Below, piece by piece: positions 13,645-26,000 of a DNA stretch of 64,000 bases. The position numbers and the translations under genes were made by a program. Position 1 is the stretch's first letter, and the number at the start of each line of letters is the position of its first letter. Origin of the DNA: Lichenostomus cassidix (Eukaryota; Chordata; Aves; Passeriformes; Meliphagidae); contig CM039182.1 of NCBI GenBank assembly GCA_008360975.2, positions 31,855,566 through 31,919,565 on the forward strand. The letters are read 5' to 3'. A model generated the notes under the pieces. That model was not told where the DNA came from and did not search any database. It worked only from the letters and a program-made list of their open reading frames with translations.

Positions 13645-13900
13645 GATTTAGAAATGCACAGCTTAATTTGTACTGCTTTACAGCCTGGTCTCTGTCTTTT
13701 AGTGCCGTGTAACTTGTTCTTTATAGTGGCTCAAGCTGGGAAAGAAACTAAGCGCAGCTTGCGAACTCCTCAGTTCTGCTTCTAAAGCAATAGAGAATGA
13801 TGAAGTACGGAGACTAAACATTCATTTTCTCAAGGATCTCGGATTATTTTAAAGTGAAAGTCACTCGAGTTTCATGGATATAAACATCAAGGAATTCTGT
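13645..13900 (-). repeat. Right arm of the long-range inverted repeat
   Basis: This is the opposed partner of 11041-11250. The perfectly matching 24-bp core is at 13783-13806. On the minus strand the order of conserved blocks is the same as in the left arm: TTTCACTTT, AATGTTTAG, the core, CTGAGG, GCAAGCT, CTTAGTTTC, TTGAGCC, CGGCA, AAAGACAGA and GTAAAGCA. The arm has more CpG (for example GCGC and CTCGAG) than the left copy. Confidence 0.8.
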
Positions 13901-16900
13901 GCAACACCAAGGGCTGGTATAAGGCAGGATACAGTGCAAGCCCTAATGGCTATTCTGTTTGCAAGGGCAATCATTTTGGCATAAACTAGATTATATTTCC
14001 AGAGCCAAGGTTCCCTGCAAATACTGTTTCCCAGCACTGAACCTCTGGGTCTTCTCTCTACCTGGCTAGTCCCTTCAGGTCTTTCCCCACAGCACTGGTG
14101 GCTCTCCATGTGCTACCACTTGAAGAAACACACAAACTGCTTTGAAGGCATCGGCAGCACAGGAGCAAGAGCCCGCCAAAGACCACAAAATATGACCCTC
14201 CTCCAAGAAACAACTGAAAGACCTGCAGTCATACCAGCTACAAGGGAAAGGCCCCAGAGAAGTCTTGAGCCTGTGGATGTATACGAGGGAATGGAGAGAG
14301 AGGGGGCACAGGGAATTTCTCCACCTAGAGCAGAGGATCTGCTGAGCTGTAAGCTGGCTACAACCACACCAAGAGAACAGGAAGCTGGTTAGCAAGGCTA
14401 TATGTGGAGGCTACGAGCTCCACTACTGCTCTCTCATCAGCACCAACTTAGCAAAGCAAAGCCCTGCCCTACTGAAATCAGTGCTTGCTCCCATCTCCCA
14501 CACTTCCACAGCCTGTCCCTGGCCCATGAATGCTGCTTGCTCAGCCAGCCCCACTCCCCACACACCACATTTCTGCTGCTGCAGAGCTCTCAGGGCTGCC
14601 AGACCAACACTCCCTTGGCTGGGGGTGAACACCAAGTCCTCTCTCACACAGCAACCACCCCCAGTGCTGTCCCCTGCTCAGAGCCTGCCCTTGCCTGTGC
14701 CACCCTCACACCACTGCCACACCACACGGCACAGGCACGATGGGAGGACAGTCTGGGGCAAACCCACCCATTTCTTCTGAGCAGCAGATATAAAGCCACA
14801 CAGGCTATTGTATGCTCTTACCGTAAAGGTAAAGCAGGGGGCAAAGGAAGCAGGGAAGGAAGGAAGCTACATTAAGCTTACAGTTAGTTAAAATAAATCT
14901 CTCTTCCCCTCCCCTTCCCCCTGGCCTCACATCCCCAGCTCTAAACATCCCCCTTCCCACTGCCACCGCAGAGTTGTCTCTCAGGATCAGGATCCAAATG
15001 CAGGCTTTGTGCTTCAACCAGGCTGTGCTCTGAGGAATTGCTTCCTGAATGACCAGTGGGAAACACCACATGATGTCAGAGCACAGCACAAATGTCCAAA
15101 GCACAGATTTTGTGGAGCATATATCTGAGGGAAGTACAGCAACCTTCACATAGTGCACCCAGTGTCACACCAGTAAAACAGCATGAAATGCTTTCAGGGG
15201 CTTAACTAGCTCAGCTTTTTTGGAAGAAAGGTATGACAAAAGTGCAGTCAAAAATAGACCAGCTTTGGCTAATATATCTGATAATTCTTCTAACGAGGTC
15301 TCAAACACATCTGAAGAAGTTTCAGTAATGGTGACAACAACCAACACAAAAGACAGCAATATAACTTCACAAGTGAAATAAGTGCTTAAAATACTCGCTA
15401 AAGAACAAATACCATAAAGGGCACAGATGCTGTAAAAAGGCCGAAACCCACCTCTGCTCTCTTTCAGTGACACTATAAAAAGTTACTGAGCACACTAGAG
15501 ACATGCAGCCTAGCTTTGCTTATACATAGAAGAAATAAATTTGGAAGCTCTACGTATTAGATTAGGACGCAAAAAACCCATCCCAGAACATCTCTGAGCA
15601 AAAACGTGCCCATTCAAATGATTGCTTAAATAGGGGAGCTAGAAAACTAGGAAGCCTGTGAGTTTGTAGCCATGTCAAACTGCCCTATTTTTAGCATTGT
15701 GTGTCAAGGACACATGCCTAGAAAGCGCTTTCACTGCTTCAGCAGTTTACAGGAAAAACAAGGTAGACAAGCACATGCTCATTTACAGACAGATGAGCCT
15801 GAATCTTGTGTGTGAATAATCACATGGGACTGCTTCAGTTTTACAGGGTGACTCACCAGGGCAGCATCAGGGCTCCTGACACAGCCCCGGAGCTCAGCGC
15901 TAGCGGAAGGAAATGGCTGCATAGCACTCAAAATCCTGAAGCAGCACAAGAGGGGCTGGGCAGTAAACTGAAAGCTAATGGACTACATTAATTTTTTTCA
16001 AGTGAAAAGTAAATATTTTAGATAGGCAAGAATAATAAAAGGTCTGCAAAAAAAAAATTAGTGAACTATTGTCAAAGCCCTTGCATTCCCCACTGGTTTT
16101 CTATTTTAGGTTCTACATATGACTAATTTTCAAACTTTTCAGTACTTCTAGCATCAGCTGTTCAAAAAAATGCCAGAAAAATCTTTCATTGATGGATGAA
16201 AGCCTGCACAGCCATCTAAAGGAAGCAAGAAGCCTTAATCTTGACCACAATTTCTACTGCTATTCTACACTTCCAAAACTCAAAAATGGTGCATGGCACT
16301 GTAAAGTCATGCTTCACCTTGCAGGTTTCATTCATTAATAGAAATAGATCAAACAACAAAGGTTTTACCCCTACATATAATGCTCGATCCTCTACTTTCA
16401 ATTAATACCTATGTACCCACCACTGTCTCTAGACACTGTCACAGACAAGTCTGCTGCATTTTTCACTAGCAAGTGTCCTCTATTTGAAATACTACCCGAG
16501 TAGTTTCAAGCAAGTTCTTTGCTGCGAAGCACTGAGTGTCCATACACTTAGCTAATAAGCTTTGCAGGAGGAAGTCAACAAGGACTAAAAGAGGCACAAC
16601 TCCAGAAAACTAAATATAAATTCCTTTTTTCCTCCACTCTAGTGGCATGAGGGTGCCACAAGAGCTGAGCTTAGGTGATCTAGAAGCAATTAAACAAATC
16701 TTGGGCTGGCAGCAAAGTCAGATCTCCAAACCTTCGCCAGTATAGCCAGAAAGCTAGCACAGCCATATATAAAGGAACAGAATAAATATGAAGCACTGCA
16801 CCACCTGAAATATGGCAATAAACACATACAAAAAAAGATTTTAATAGGACAAACGTATGAGCAAGACAAGCAGCATTCTACCTAAGATTACAAAAGGATT

Positions 16901-19900
16901 TCTGTACCCAAGAATTGTTTTACTGTTTATAGTTATGTCTGTGCCTATCCCACCAAGAAATCTTACAACTTGAACTTCTAATCAATCCTCAGCACCCTCA
17001 ACAGGTTTGCAAGGAACAGAAATACTAGAGCAGGTACCAATTAATAGCCCACAGTGTGCTCTGCTCATTCTGAACACAAAGATGAAAATTAGCTGCCATA
17101 CTGTCTCCAGAGCCCTAGTGGAAGAAGTCATTCAGCTGTTACAGGACTGAGGTCAAAAATTTGAAGAAAAACAGCTTCAGTCAGTTTACTTGAATTATCT
17201 ATTTGCATGGATCGGCAATCTTCAATCTTAGCAAAATAGATAAAAATTCTTCACAACTATGCTGACTTCATCATCCCTTTTCACTAGTTTGAGAAACTAC
17301 CTTAAGTTCTGTTTAAGGAAACCTTACACACAACTTCCAAGAGTATCTTCTTTTCAAACTCTCGTAGATAATGAAATGTTTTAATGCTGTGTGCTGACCA
17401 ACATGGTCCACAGACTACAAGTAGTCCAACAGCAAGTGGCAACACGTGACAACTACATCCAGTGTTATCCATGCACAGCACAGGAAAGAAAACTAAGTCT
17501 GCTAGCAAACAGGTTGGAAGGCAAGAGTGGATGGCACAAGATGTGGTTGGACATTGCTCTGAAGGACTACCAGAATGACAGTGCTGCTTTAAGAGCTTCA
17601 TATGGCCTTGGCTGCTGTGACTGATGTGCAAACTGTGCTGTTCTTGGAATAGTAAAGAAGGTCAGCACAGGACCAGTGTGTAGAATTCCTACTGCCAGAA
17701 AAGCAAGCAAACAAGTATAACTTGGGACTGGGATGGAGGCAAAGTGGGAAAAAAAAAAAAAAAAAAAAAAGATATTTGTATCTCTCTTTGGCTGCATTAG
17801 TAAATAAGCTGCTGAGCAACATAAATCCCACTAATTTTCCACAGGAACAGATGTTTGCTTAACACTACCTCGCTTTCAACACTTGCTCATAGAGAATACA
17901 TCACACAACATACTGCTAAAAAAAATAAGGGAAAACAGAATAAAAGACAGTTCCAAGTTACTGTGTCTGGATAAACGAGGTTGGATGTGGACCTAACCCC
18001 CATATTACAGTTTCTCTCCTAATTATGATCATACTCCTGTGCTACTACTCAGGTGATCTGTACAAACCATAGGTTACATTTTCACAAACTAGCCCAGCAT
18101 GACTGTTTTGTGAGCATCCACAGCTGAAGTTTAGACAGCTTGACTCTAAAGTTTTTTGATGTCCTACTGCTGAAAAATCACTCAGTTAAACCTTGCAGCC
18201 CAGGGGTGAAGGGTGCAGGTAATCTACCCTCCAAGCCCAAGCAATTACTAACTGGGTTGCTGAGTGTTGAGCTCAAAACCTTGATCTCAGGTATGGCATG
18301 TGGCTACCTTTGCTCTTCCCCCACCTCTCCCAGTCATGCAGAGCAGAAATCATGTCACCCCAGGCCACCTTTAACCCTCAGTTCCAACCTTGCACAGCAC
18401 CAAAGTCTGCCTGCACCACTGGCCCTCCAGCTCTGACCCTCAGGGACTGCCTCATGCAGTCAGGCTTTGCACATGGAGTCCAAACTGAGCTGTGCTGCAC
18501 TCTGTTGGGAAGGGGACCAGAGAGAGTAGGTGAGATTCAGGGAAGAGCAGCAGCAGCAAAGTGGAAAAGCATCAGGAAAGTTTAAAAAAAAGGAAAAAAT
18601 AAGGGGAAATAGGTATATAATTGCATAAACTTCAAAGCATCAAGGTTATGCTCAGGGTTGTTTTTTATCACTTTGCCTCAAAGTATTAAGTAATTGAAAT
18701 TCTTCACTCTGAATTAATTTGCCTAAAACGAAAGCAAATATTGTTTTAAAAGGACTGTCTTAATACAAAATGCAACAACCTTTCATTGGCATCTGTTAAA
18801 AATGTCTCACACCAAGTGTCCACCAAGTCAATAACTTGCTTATGAATCATAGTTCAGTGTTTCTAATCTAACAGCAGGAATATACTACAGTGTCATTCAA
18901 GGCAAATGTTCTATTTTAAAACTTCAGTTAATAATTCTAACTCTTCATTGGAAGTTCTTTGAAAGTGTGGTTGCCTTTTTTTTCAGACGAGCAGAGGGTC
19001 TGACAGAAGGTTCATCCAAAATCATGTGCATCTTTTAGATAATAGAAAAGAATTATGGATTTCAAGACCTGATTATACACACATAAAGAGGCAAGGCTGA
19101 GAAAAGAAGACTGGTTTAGAACCTCCCACGAGTCACTGAATTTGGAGTTCCCGTTACTTTAAGCCCAGCCTATCTTTAGAATTAAGTTCTGCTAATTGGA
19201 AGATGTAAAGGCAACACTATTACTAAGAGACACCTTGCCCAAGTGCAAAACACACCTCCATTGGCTGTTTTTCCTGCAACTCCATGCATAGACAAGTTTT
19301 TGTAGAAAAATAGATATGTAGTGACCCTTCTTTGAAATTTAAATACATTAATTTTTTTATCAGTGTAACCTAGTTCTTATATTCATGCACATTTTAGGAG
19401 GCATGCATACTGTTTTTAAGTCAAATACTTTCAGTAAAGTGCTAAATAAAACACAGATTTATATAACTAATCATAAAAAGAAGCCTCACTCTGAAGAACT
19501 AGTATTTAAGAAAAGATGCAGAGCTTTAAGACTTCTCAAGCTTAATGACTGCTAAACCTTTTCTTCTTAAGATTACTACCAGCGTTCAAGAAGAATTTTC
19601 CTGCATATAATGGAATTGGCCAGCCAAGGATGACTGAGGTGACATACTTAAGAAGTTAGAATCATACTGGGTTTTAATCATAACTTCAATACAGTAACAG
19701 GATATAATCTAGTACTGCAAAAAGTAGCAAAAATTACCATCTTTTTAACATCATCTTCCTTGTATCCCTTTCTTAAAGCTGTACCTTTGACCATAGTTAG
19801 CTTTCATGGCATCAACACTTCCCAGTTTGTCGCCACTGTATTAGAGGCAAAAAGAAAACCACCGAGGTAGGCAATCACAGTTATGCTGTAGAGGACTGTT

Positions 19901-20479
19901 AGGATTCCACTGAAAGTAACTCCCAAAATAACTTTAAAAAAACCCAAAACCCACATATAAAAATAGCTCTCACAAACAACCAAGTTTCATTTTTACTATA
20001 CTTCTTTTAAACCATTAATGAGTCATCACTTAAATCACTAGCTATGTTTATAAAGAATTATTCACACAGTAAACTAGACTTCAAAAAATGAAACTGTATA
20101 CATTTCCAATACAATCTTTTTTTCTCCTTTAAACTAATTAGAGACACAGGAATTCACTAATTTGTATTGGGGGCGTTAATATTTTTTTAGATTTCCATTT
20201 TAAAGGGTATTTACCACAGAATTTGTGTTTCACCTCATAGCAAAATCTCAATGTCTCCTACTTACTTAGCCTACACAAAATTTTCCTCTTTACCAGAAGG
20301 GTTTTCCACCAAAAATGAGACCAAGAAAGATCGTGGTGTAGTTGAACAACATAAATGCAATTAGTGGTAAAGTTTTTGTAGGTTGTGTCATTTCATATTC
20401 TTTCCGAGCCCTCATAGGGCAGCAAAGGCTTCATTAGAACACACTCCAAGCAAAGACTGACTCCTGCAATCACTGCCCA
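13901..20479. other. Intron 3 segment: no gene seen
   Basis: This holds a GC- and C-rich but CpG-poor stretch at about 14.1-15.1 kb, with overlapping open frames on both strands (up to 157 codons at 14402-14875, plus strand) that look like by-products of base composition. The rest is AT-rich intron with an A22 run near 17.75 kb. No repeat family or exon is recognised. Confidence 0.55.
17749..17770. repeat. A22 homopolymer
   Basis: The longest mononucleotide run in the window: 22 A on the plus strand (T22 in the IGF2BP3 transcript). Upstream, a 77-codon plus-strand frame (17391-17624) ends about 125 bp before it. I do not recognise this as a processed pseudogene, and no flanking target-site duplication is evident by eye. 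Confidence 0.9.
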
Positions 20480-20930
20480 CTTTGATTAGTCTTAATCTTA
20501 GTGGAAGCACAGCAATTTTCGCTGATTGCTTGTTTGAGGGACACACGATTTGCGCAATGTTTATTTTGGGCCGTCACCGAGGGAGGGGTGTAGCCAAGTG
20601 GGCACTCTCCCAATCCAGAGCACACAAAATACAGCCGTCGCACTCTAGGAACATCTCAGCCTCAGCCAAACCCAGGGAGCCTGCCTGTGTCGGGAAGGGT
20701 TGCACTGGGCAAGACCCACCCACAGGACTCCTGCAAGATGGAAACCGCATCTCCACGCCCTGGCGAGCCCCACCCGCTGAAGCACAGCCCAGAGAAGGCA
20801 GGAGAGGATGGTGTGGGCGACCTTTGCAATGAAGTATCGCAGGTTATAAAGTGAGGAGCGCAGATATCCCTCAAGTGCTGGAAGCAGTAGCTTTCAACAA
20901 CACGTAGTGGGCTCATCATGACCAAGAGGG
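20480..20930. other. CpG-enriched patch in intron 3
   Basis: About fifteen CpG lie between 20515 and 20870 (for example TTGCGCAA, GGCCGTCACCGAGG, GCCGTCGCAC, GGCGAGCC), and GC is locally higher than in the flanking AT-rich intron. Short open frames of 60-116 codons run through it on both strands, with no recognisable motif. It may be a regulatory element or a younger insertion. I cannot assign a repeat family. Confidence 0.35.
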
Positions 20931-22798
20931 AACACAGCGCAACACAATTCAGGAATATTTATAAAAACCCGTATTCCTCACCTAAATCAAGCTAGAAAAT
21001 CCAAATGACAGATACCTTTACTTATGGTGGTCTTTCATCCACACACAAACCCAGATGTCAGTAAAGCACCGAAATAAGCAGGACACACATTCAAGAGCAA
21101 GTGTCCTGCTCATTCAAATGTCTCTGATGATCCTAAAACAGACTTTAATGTGGATCACACCACATTCAATGCAAGCTGTATGCATCATGGTACCTGCACC
21201 CAAAGGAGTGCTGGCCCTGTGGGTTATATATTTTGGGTGCTAATACATGTTCTCACATTACTCAGTGATCATTTTAATGAAGTAGCTACTAGAAATAAGA
21301 AACAAATTTGACATTCAGATGTACTGCATAGTTATTCTATATATCCTATGGCACAACAAAACAGACAGGAAAGTCTGTTCTGACTTAGAAAGCTATGCCT
21401 TTTAGTTTCCCACATTTCCTCTCCCAACTTCTGTCTTCTTGCTGCCTGGAATAAAGATCTTCTCACTGATAGATTGTGAAGGGCTGTGTTGATTTACAGA
21501 TTTAACAGATACACAACAGAGGAGGCAACAGCTACAATAGCATGGGACTGCAGGAAAGAGCAAAGACCATGTTAATGACCCCCTTATGGCTGCAGCTGGA
21601 GTCAAGCAGCAGGATTTCCTTAGACAACATTGCTACATCTGGATCGCTCTCCAAAGAAAATGAAAAGCAACGCTCCTGCAAGATATGCTGCCAGATATGC
21701 CAAAGCTACAAAAGCATGCAAGAGGCAGTGATGATCTTGAAATGCTAGTAAAAATAAAGGAGAAGTTAGTGCACATTAGCACAATAGTTACCTCTGTTTC
21801 AAGTGACCATCGTACCTCAGCAAGAAAGAACAGAAGCATTGCATAACACTGATCACTAGAAATTGGTTACAATCAGATGATGGGTAGTAAAGCAACACAA
21901 GCAATGGGGTGAAAAAAGCAGTTTCATGAACTCAACAACGTAAGGGAGACCTTAAAAACTGTGCACAAGGAAAGTGTTGCTCAGACATTTTTGAACAGAA
22001 AATCAATCTGCAGAACTGCCAGCTAATACCTGTAGAACTTTGTTCCATAAGTGGTTTGCAGACCAACATAATCCACAATCAGTTCTATATGAAATATTTG
22101 CTATGCTGATAATGTTTATTTTATATCTGTCTTTCCCAAATTCAACTAATGTTCTTCTAAAACCATAGCGCAGTGTGACTTGATAGAAATGGATAAGGAA
22201 TTAGGAGGTGCAAGATTACTTATGGTCACTTCCCTCCTATATACTACATTTGGTAGGTTTTTGCATTATTAATGGCCATGAACAGTTGATGGAAGGTGAG
22301 TATTCTATAGATTATAGCTTTATACACAAGATACCCACACCATAAAGTCTTAATTCAGGATCTTGTGTGCATCTGATAGACATGCTGACATTCATCAAAG
22401 GTGCAAAGATTCCTGTTGTAGGTTAGCACATAACATGAAGGCTTTATATTAATAATACCTCCTTGAGCTAGAACAATGTAAAACTTCCTTGCAGTTCTGT
22501 TTATGCAGATTTTTTTTATTAGTAAATTAATTCTGTGTTTCCTTAAAATTGAATAGAAGCAGAGATTTTAGACAGAATTCATAGAAAGCATCCATAAAGT
22601 TGCAAGTGGTGAAATAGTCTATTAATTCTAAAGTAATGTTTGCCACATAACCCACCAGGTATTTCTTATGCCTACAAACAACTATAATGTTTATACAACT
22701 TTAAGTCATTTTCTCACTAGAACAAGGAAAAACAAAGGGATCTGAAAACCTACTTGTTTTTGTGAAACTAATACTTAAAATTATGTAGTTCCAGCTAC

Positions 22799-23095
22799 TT
22801 ACTCTTCACACTCCTCAAAATGAATAGGATTAAGGTTTCCCACCCCTCCACTCTGTGCATCTTCAAGCACTACTGAAATGCTAACTGTCTCTGTATCCTC
22901 CAACTTCTTGCTACCAAATGATTTGGAAAGAATGACATCTTCAGCACCAGGATTGCACAAAAACTGGAAAGAATCCATGCACAGAGATCCAAAACTCTGT
23001 AACTCAAGCTCATACAAGACCTTCCCAATACCAATGTAACCAGACGCTGGCAAGGAGGATAAGATGTCATCTGCTCCCACCCCTGTCCTAGTCTT
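22799..23095 (-). other. Coding-looking ORF ending at a GTAAGT donor (possible cryptic exon or relic)
   Basis: On the minus strand one frame is open from about 23095 to a stop at 22801-22799. It includes GADDILSSLPASGYIGIGK and ends NPIHFEECEE. There is no ATG near its start (the first internal Met is CMDSF). The stop codon overlaps a strong consensus splice donor, GTAAGT. Upstream the frame opens just after a TGA, and a CTAG acceptor-like dinucleotide lies at about 23091. The amino-acid mix looks protein-like, but I recognise no family. It may be an unannotated intronic exon on the IGF2BP3 strand, an ancient retro-relic or chance. Confidence 0.2.
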
Positions 23096-26000
23096 TCATG
23101 GAAGCAATAGGCCCAGGAAATCTGTGTGTCCTACAAATCCCAGGAGGCCCTCTGGCACCCAAGGAATACAGCATAATGATGTTACCATGTAGCTGCTGTG
23201 GTCAGAGTATGGAGGATGGAGAGGTGGGAGTCAAGAAAATAAAAGCATCTTCCTCCAAGAGTTAGTTTAAATGAAAGAAAAAAGGAATTACAGGGCACTC
23301 TTATTTGCCAAAAAGGACAGGACCTTAGCTCACAGGCTAGGAGTTTCCTTTTGGGGCAGTAAGTCTAGGTATGAAGCCTCACCCAAGAGTTTACAAGCCT
23401 AGAAAGCAATTGGGTAAACTGCCTGCTGAAAAAACACACTGCAGTGTGCACCAGGATGGCTCACAGCACCTACACTTGTCTGCTAACACCAGCATCAGAA
23501 AGGCTACAAAGCAGGTAAGATAACAGAAGCTTATTATTTAGCTCACTTTTTTGCTCAACTCGGAGAAAGAAACCAAACTGGTGAAAAGCAAATACTTTGC
23601 AAGGAGGAAGACAGGAACCCCAAATGAGAGAATAATTTATGGAAAAAAACCCACTGTGGTTGTCATGTAAGGTGAAGAAAATGCTTATTAGCAGGTATAA
23701 AGACAAGCAGAGAAAGGGTTGAGTTTGGGGTTGTTGTTGGATTGTTTGGGTGGCAGAGGGACGCCCAGTTTTGTTTTTTAACTTTCTTTGCAGACAAAAA
23801 CTGCCATTCAGCTCATGGTAAAAATTCCCTGTGCTGATTTATAGAAATACCCCTCAACTGTTCATCTGGCATCAGACTAACAGTCTGGAAAGATCTATTT
23901 GAAAGCAGTTTTTAAGTAACTGTACATGAGATGTTAGAACTCAGCTAGAGACTTTAATTTTCAACCTTTTTATAATCTACATTTTTCTTTTGCCAAGTTT
24001 AAGATGTCAAAAAGAAAAGCAGAACTAATATTCAGTATCTATAATTAACTTCTTAGACACAAATTGAATGTGATTATATCAATGTCCTGAAACCTAGTAT
24101 TCAAATGATCCCTCACTTGATTATAAATTTACCATTGCCTGGATGAGAGAACTCTTGTGAAAGGAAGTGTGTACCCTTATCTGCTCCGATTAGATGACAA
24201 AATATAAACACTCCTGAGAAGTATTTTTCCACATTTTCAAAGAAAAAGAAACCTTCAAACTCTTCACTTTTACAACTACGAAGCATTTGCCATGACCCAA
24301 AGAGGTGAAAGTGAACCAAGCCAATATGCTGCAGAAGTCAGAAGGGTTTTTTAAGGGGCTTCCCCACACACACAGATCTCTCTGGCAGAAAAAGTCAGCA
24401 GTGCCGGCTCTCTGCTTTAGATACTAACTTTACCATTATTCATTGAAAATTTCCCATTGAGACTGAAGGCAACATTCTCTTACTTGCAAAATGGAAATTT
24501 CTTCTGTCAAACTCGATCACATGAACTTGGTTAGATGTAAGAAGGCAGGAGAGATCACATTTTCTACCACATACAGAGTAGAATAGTCAAAGTTCTGCTG
24601 GAACAGCTGTTGATCATTTCTGGTTGTACATACTTCCACTAAAACTAGAAATCTAAAGAGAAAAACTGTCAAATACCACTGTGCTGTGAAGATTTTTTAC
24701 TCCAGTAAGTTAGTTACAGGGCAGTCCACAACCTGCTTGCTCCTCAAATACAATTTGAGTCAGTACAGGAAACAGTGTATTACTTTACTTCCACACCACG
24801 TTTTCACACAACCTGTACCACTTGTTTCTCTGAAAGGGGCTAATTCTTCTGCAAGTCAGAAGCTCTGTGGTCTTTTCATTCACATATTTGATCCAGTAGT
24901 GCTCATTTTATTAAAAATATTTTCAAGGCCTTAAAAATATGTGTCAAACACAGCAGAGTCCCATGCCTGTGATCACAGTAGTAGGGCAGTGCATGTGCAC
25001 ACGGGGACCCTTCCTGGTGCCCAGCACTGCAAGGGATGGGCTTCAGGAGCAGTGGCAGTGATCTCCAGACACTTCTGTGCTCTAGCATCAAAAACTTGCT
25101 GCCCCCCTCAGCCCAGCACAAACACCTCCTGCCCTGCAGAATCCTGGGGTCAGCTCCAAGGAGCTCTGCATCAGCAGCCTGGTATCACCAGCAACAGATT
25201 TTCAAGTTTGCTATTACCCCAGCACAGGAAAGGTCATATGACCAGACAGACCTGATGAGTTTCCTCCTCAGCCTCAAGGTCAGAAAGTCTCCCCTGCATT
25301 TGGGAAGCTCCCATCATCTACTGACACAGATGGTCTCACTGCATCAAAAATGCAAGCATAAGATTATACCTTCTTTGCCAAGCAGAAAGACATCTTACAA
25401 GTTACATGTAGGAGGGCAATGTTTTTAATCCCTGCAAAGCTCAGCGGAAAACACCATGCAGAAGAACTGGGAGCAATGCAGAGTAGTCAAAGCAATCCAA
25501 GCATACTGGAGGCTGCAACGCTATCATCTCTTACACATTGCAGTCTCACTGACCCACTGCTTGCCTCACCTCTGTAAGGCTGCATTATTGCACTGTGTGA
25601 ATGGTGGAGAAATCAACAGCCACTCCACAAGGGAAACGTGAACAATACAACAAGGGTGGCCACTAAACAGGTTGGTTATGGCAAATTAATTGGAACTGTT
25701 GACATGCAGGTATACACAAACTCAGAAAATCGAGTCTTCCTACAAGTTGTTTCTGTCTTTCCTTTGCAACAGACAGTAATTTTCAAGAGGGTGGAGATGA
25801 CTGCTTGCAGACTTTAAACAGGAAGGCACAAAGGGCAGCTGCAAGCACATCAATACCTTGTGCATCCCAGGGAAGCTGCAAGACCAGACTTTGACAAGCT
25901 AAAACAAAGCATTGCGTAGTTTATATCTATTTTGGAAACACACCCACAGTTCCATGTTGAAGCAGGTTAAGATATTTCATTAGTCAGGTAAGGACACCAC

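Noticed and set aside
14402..14875. 157-codon plus-strand open frame in a C-rich stretch
   Set aside because: It overlaps several frames on both strands, has low-complexity composition (His, Pro, Ser, Thr) and shows no family motif.
17391..17770. Plus-strand ORF followed by A22, considered as a processed pseudogene with poly(A) tail
   Set aside because: The translated frame is not recognisable, about 125 bp separate its end from the A-run, there is no polyadenylation signal at the expected distance, and no target-site duplication was evident.
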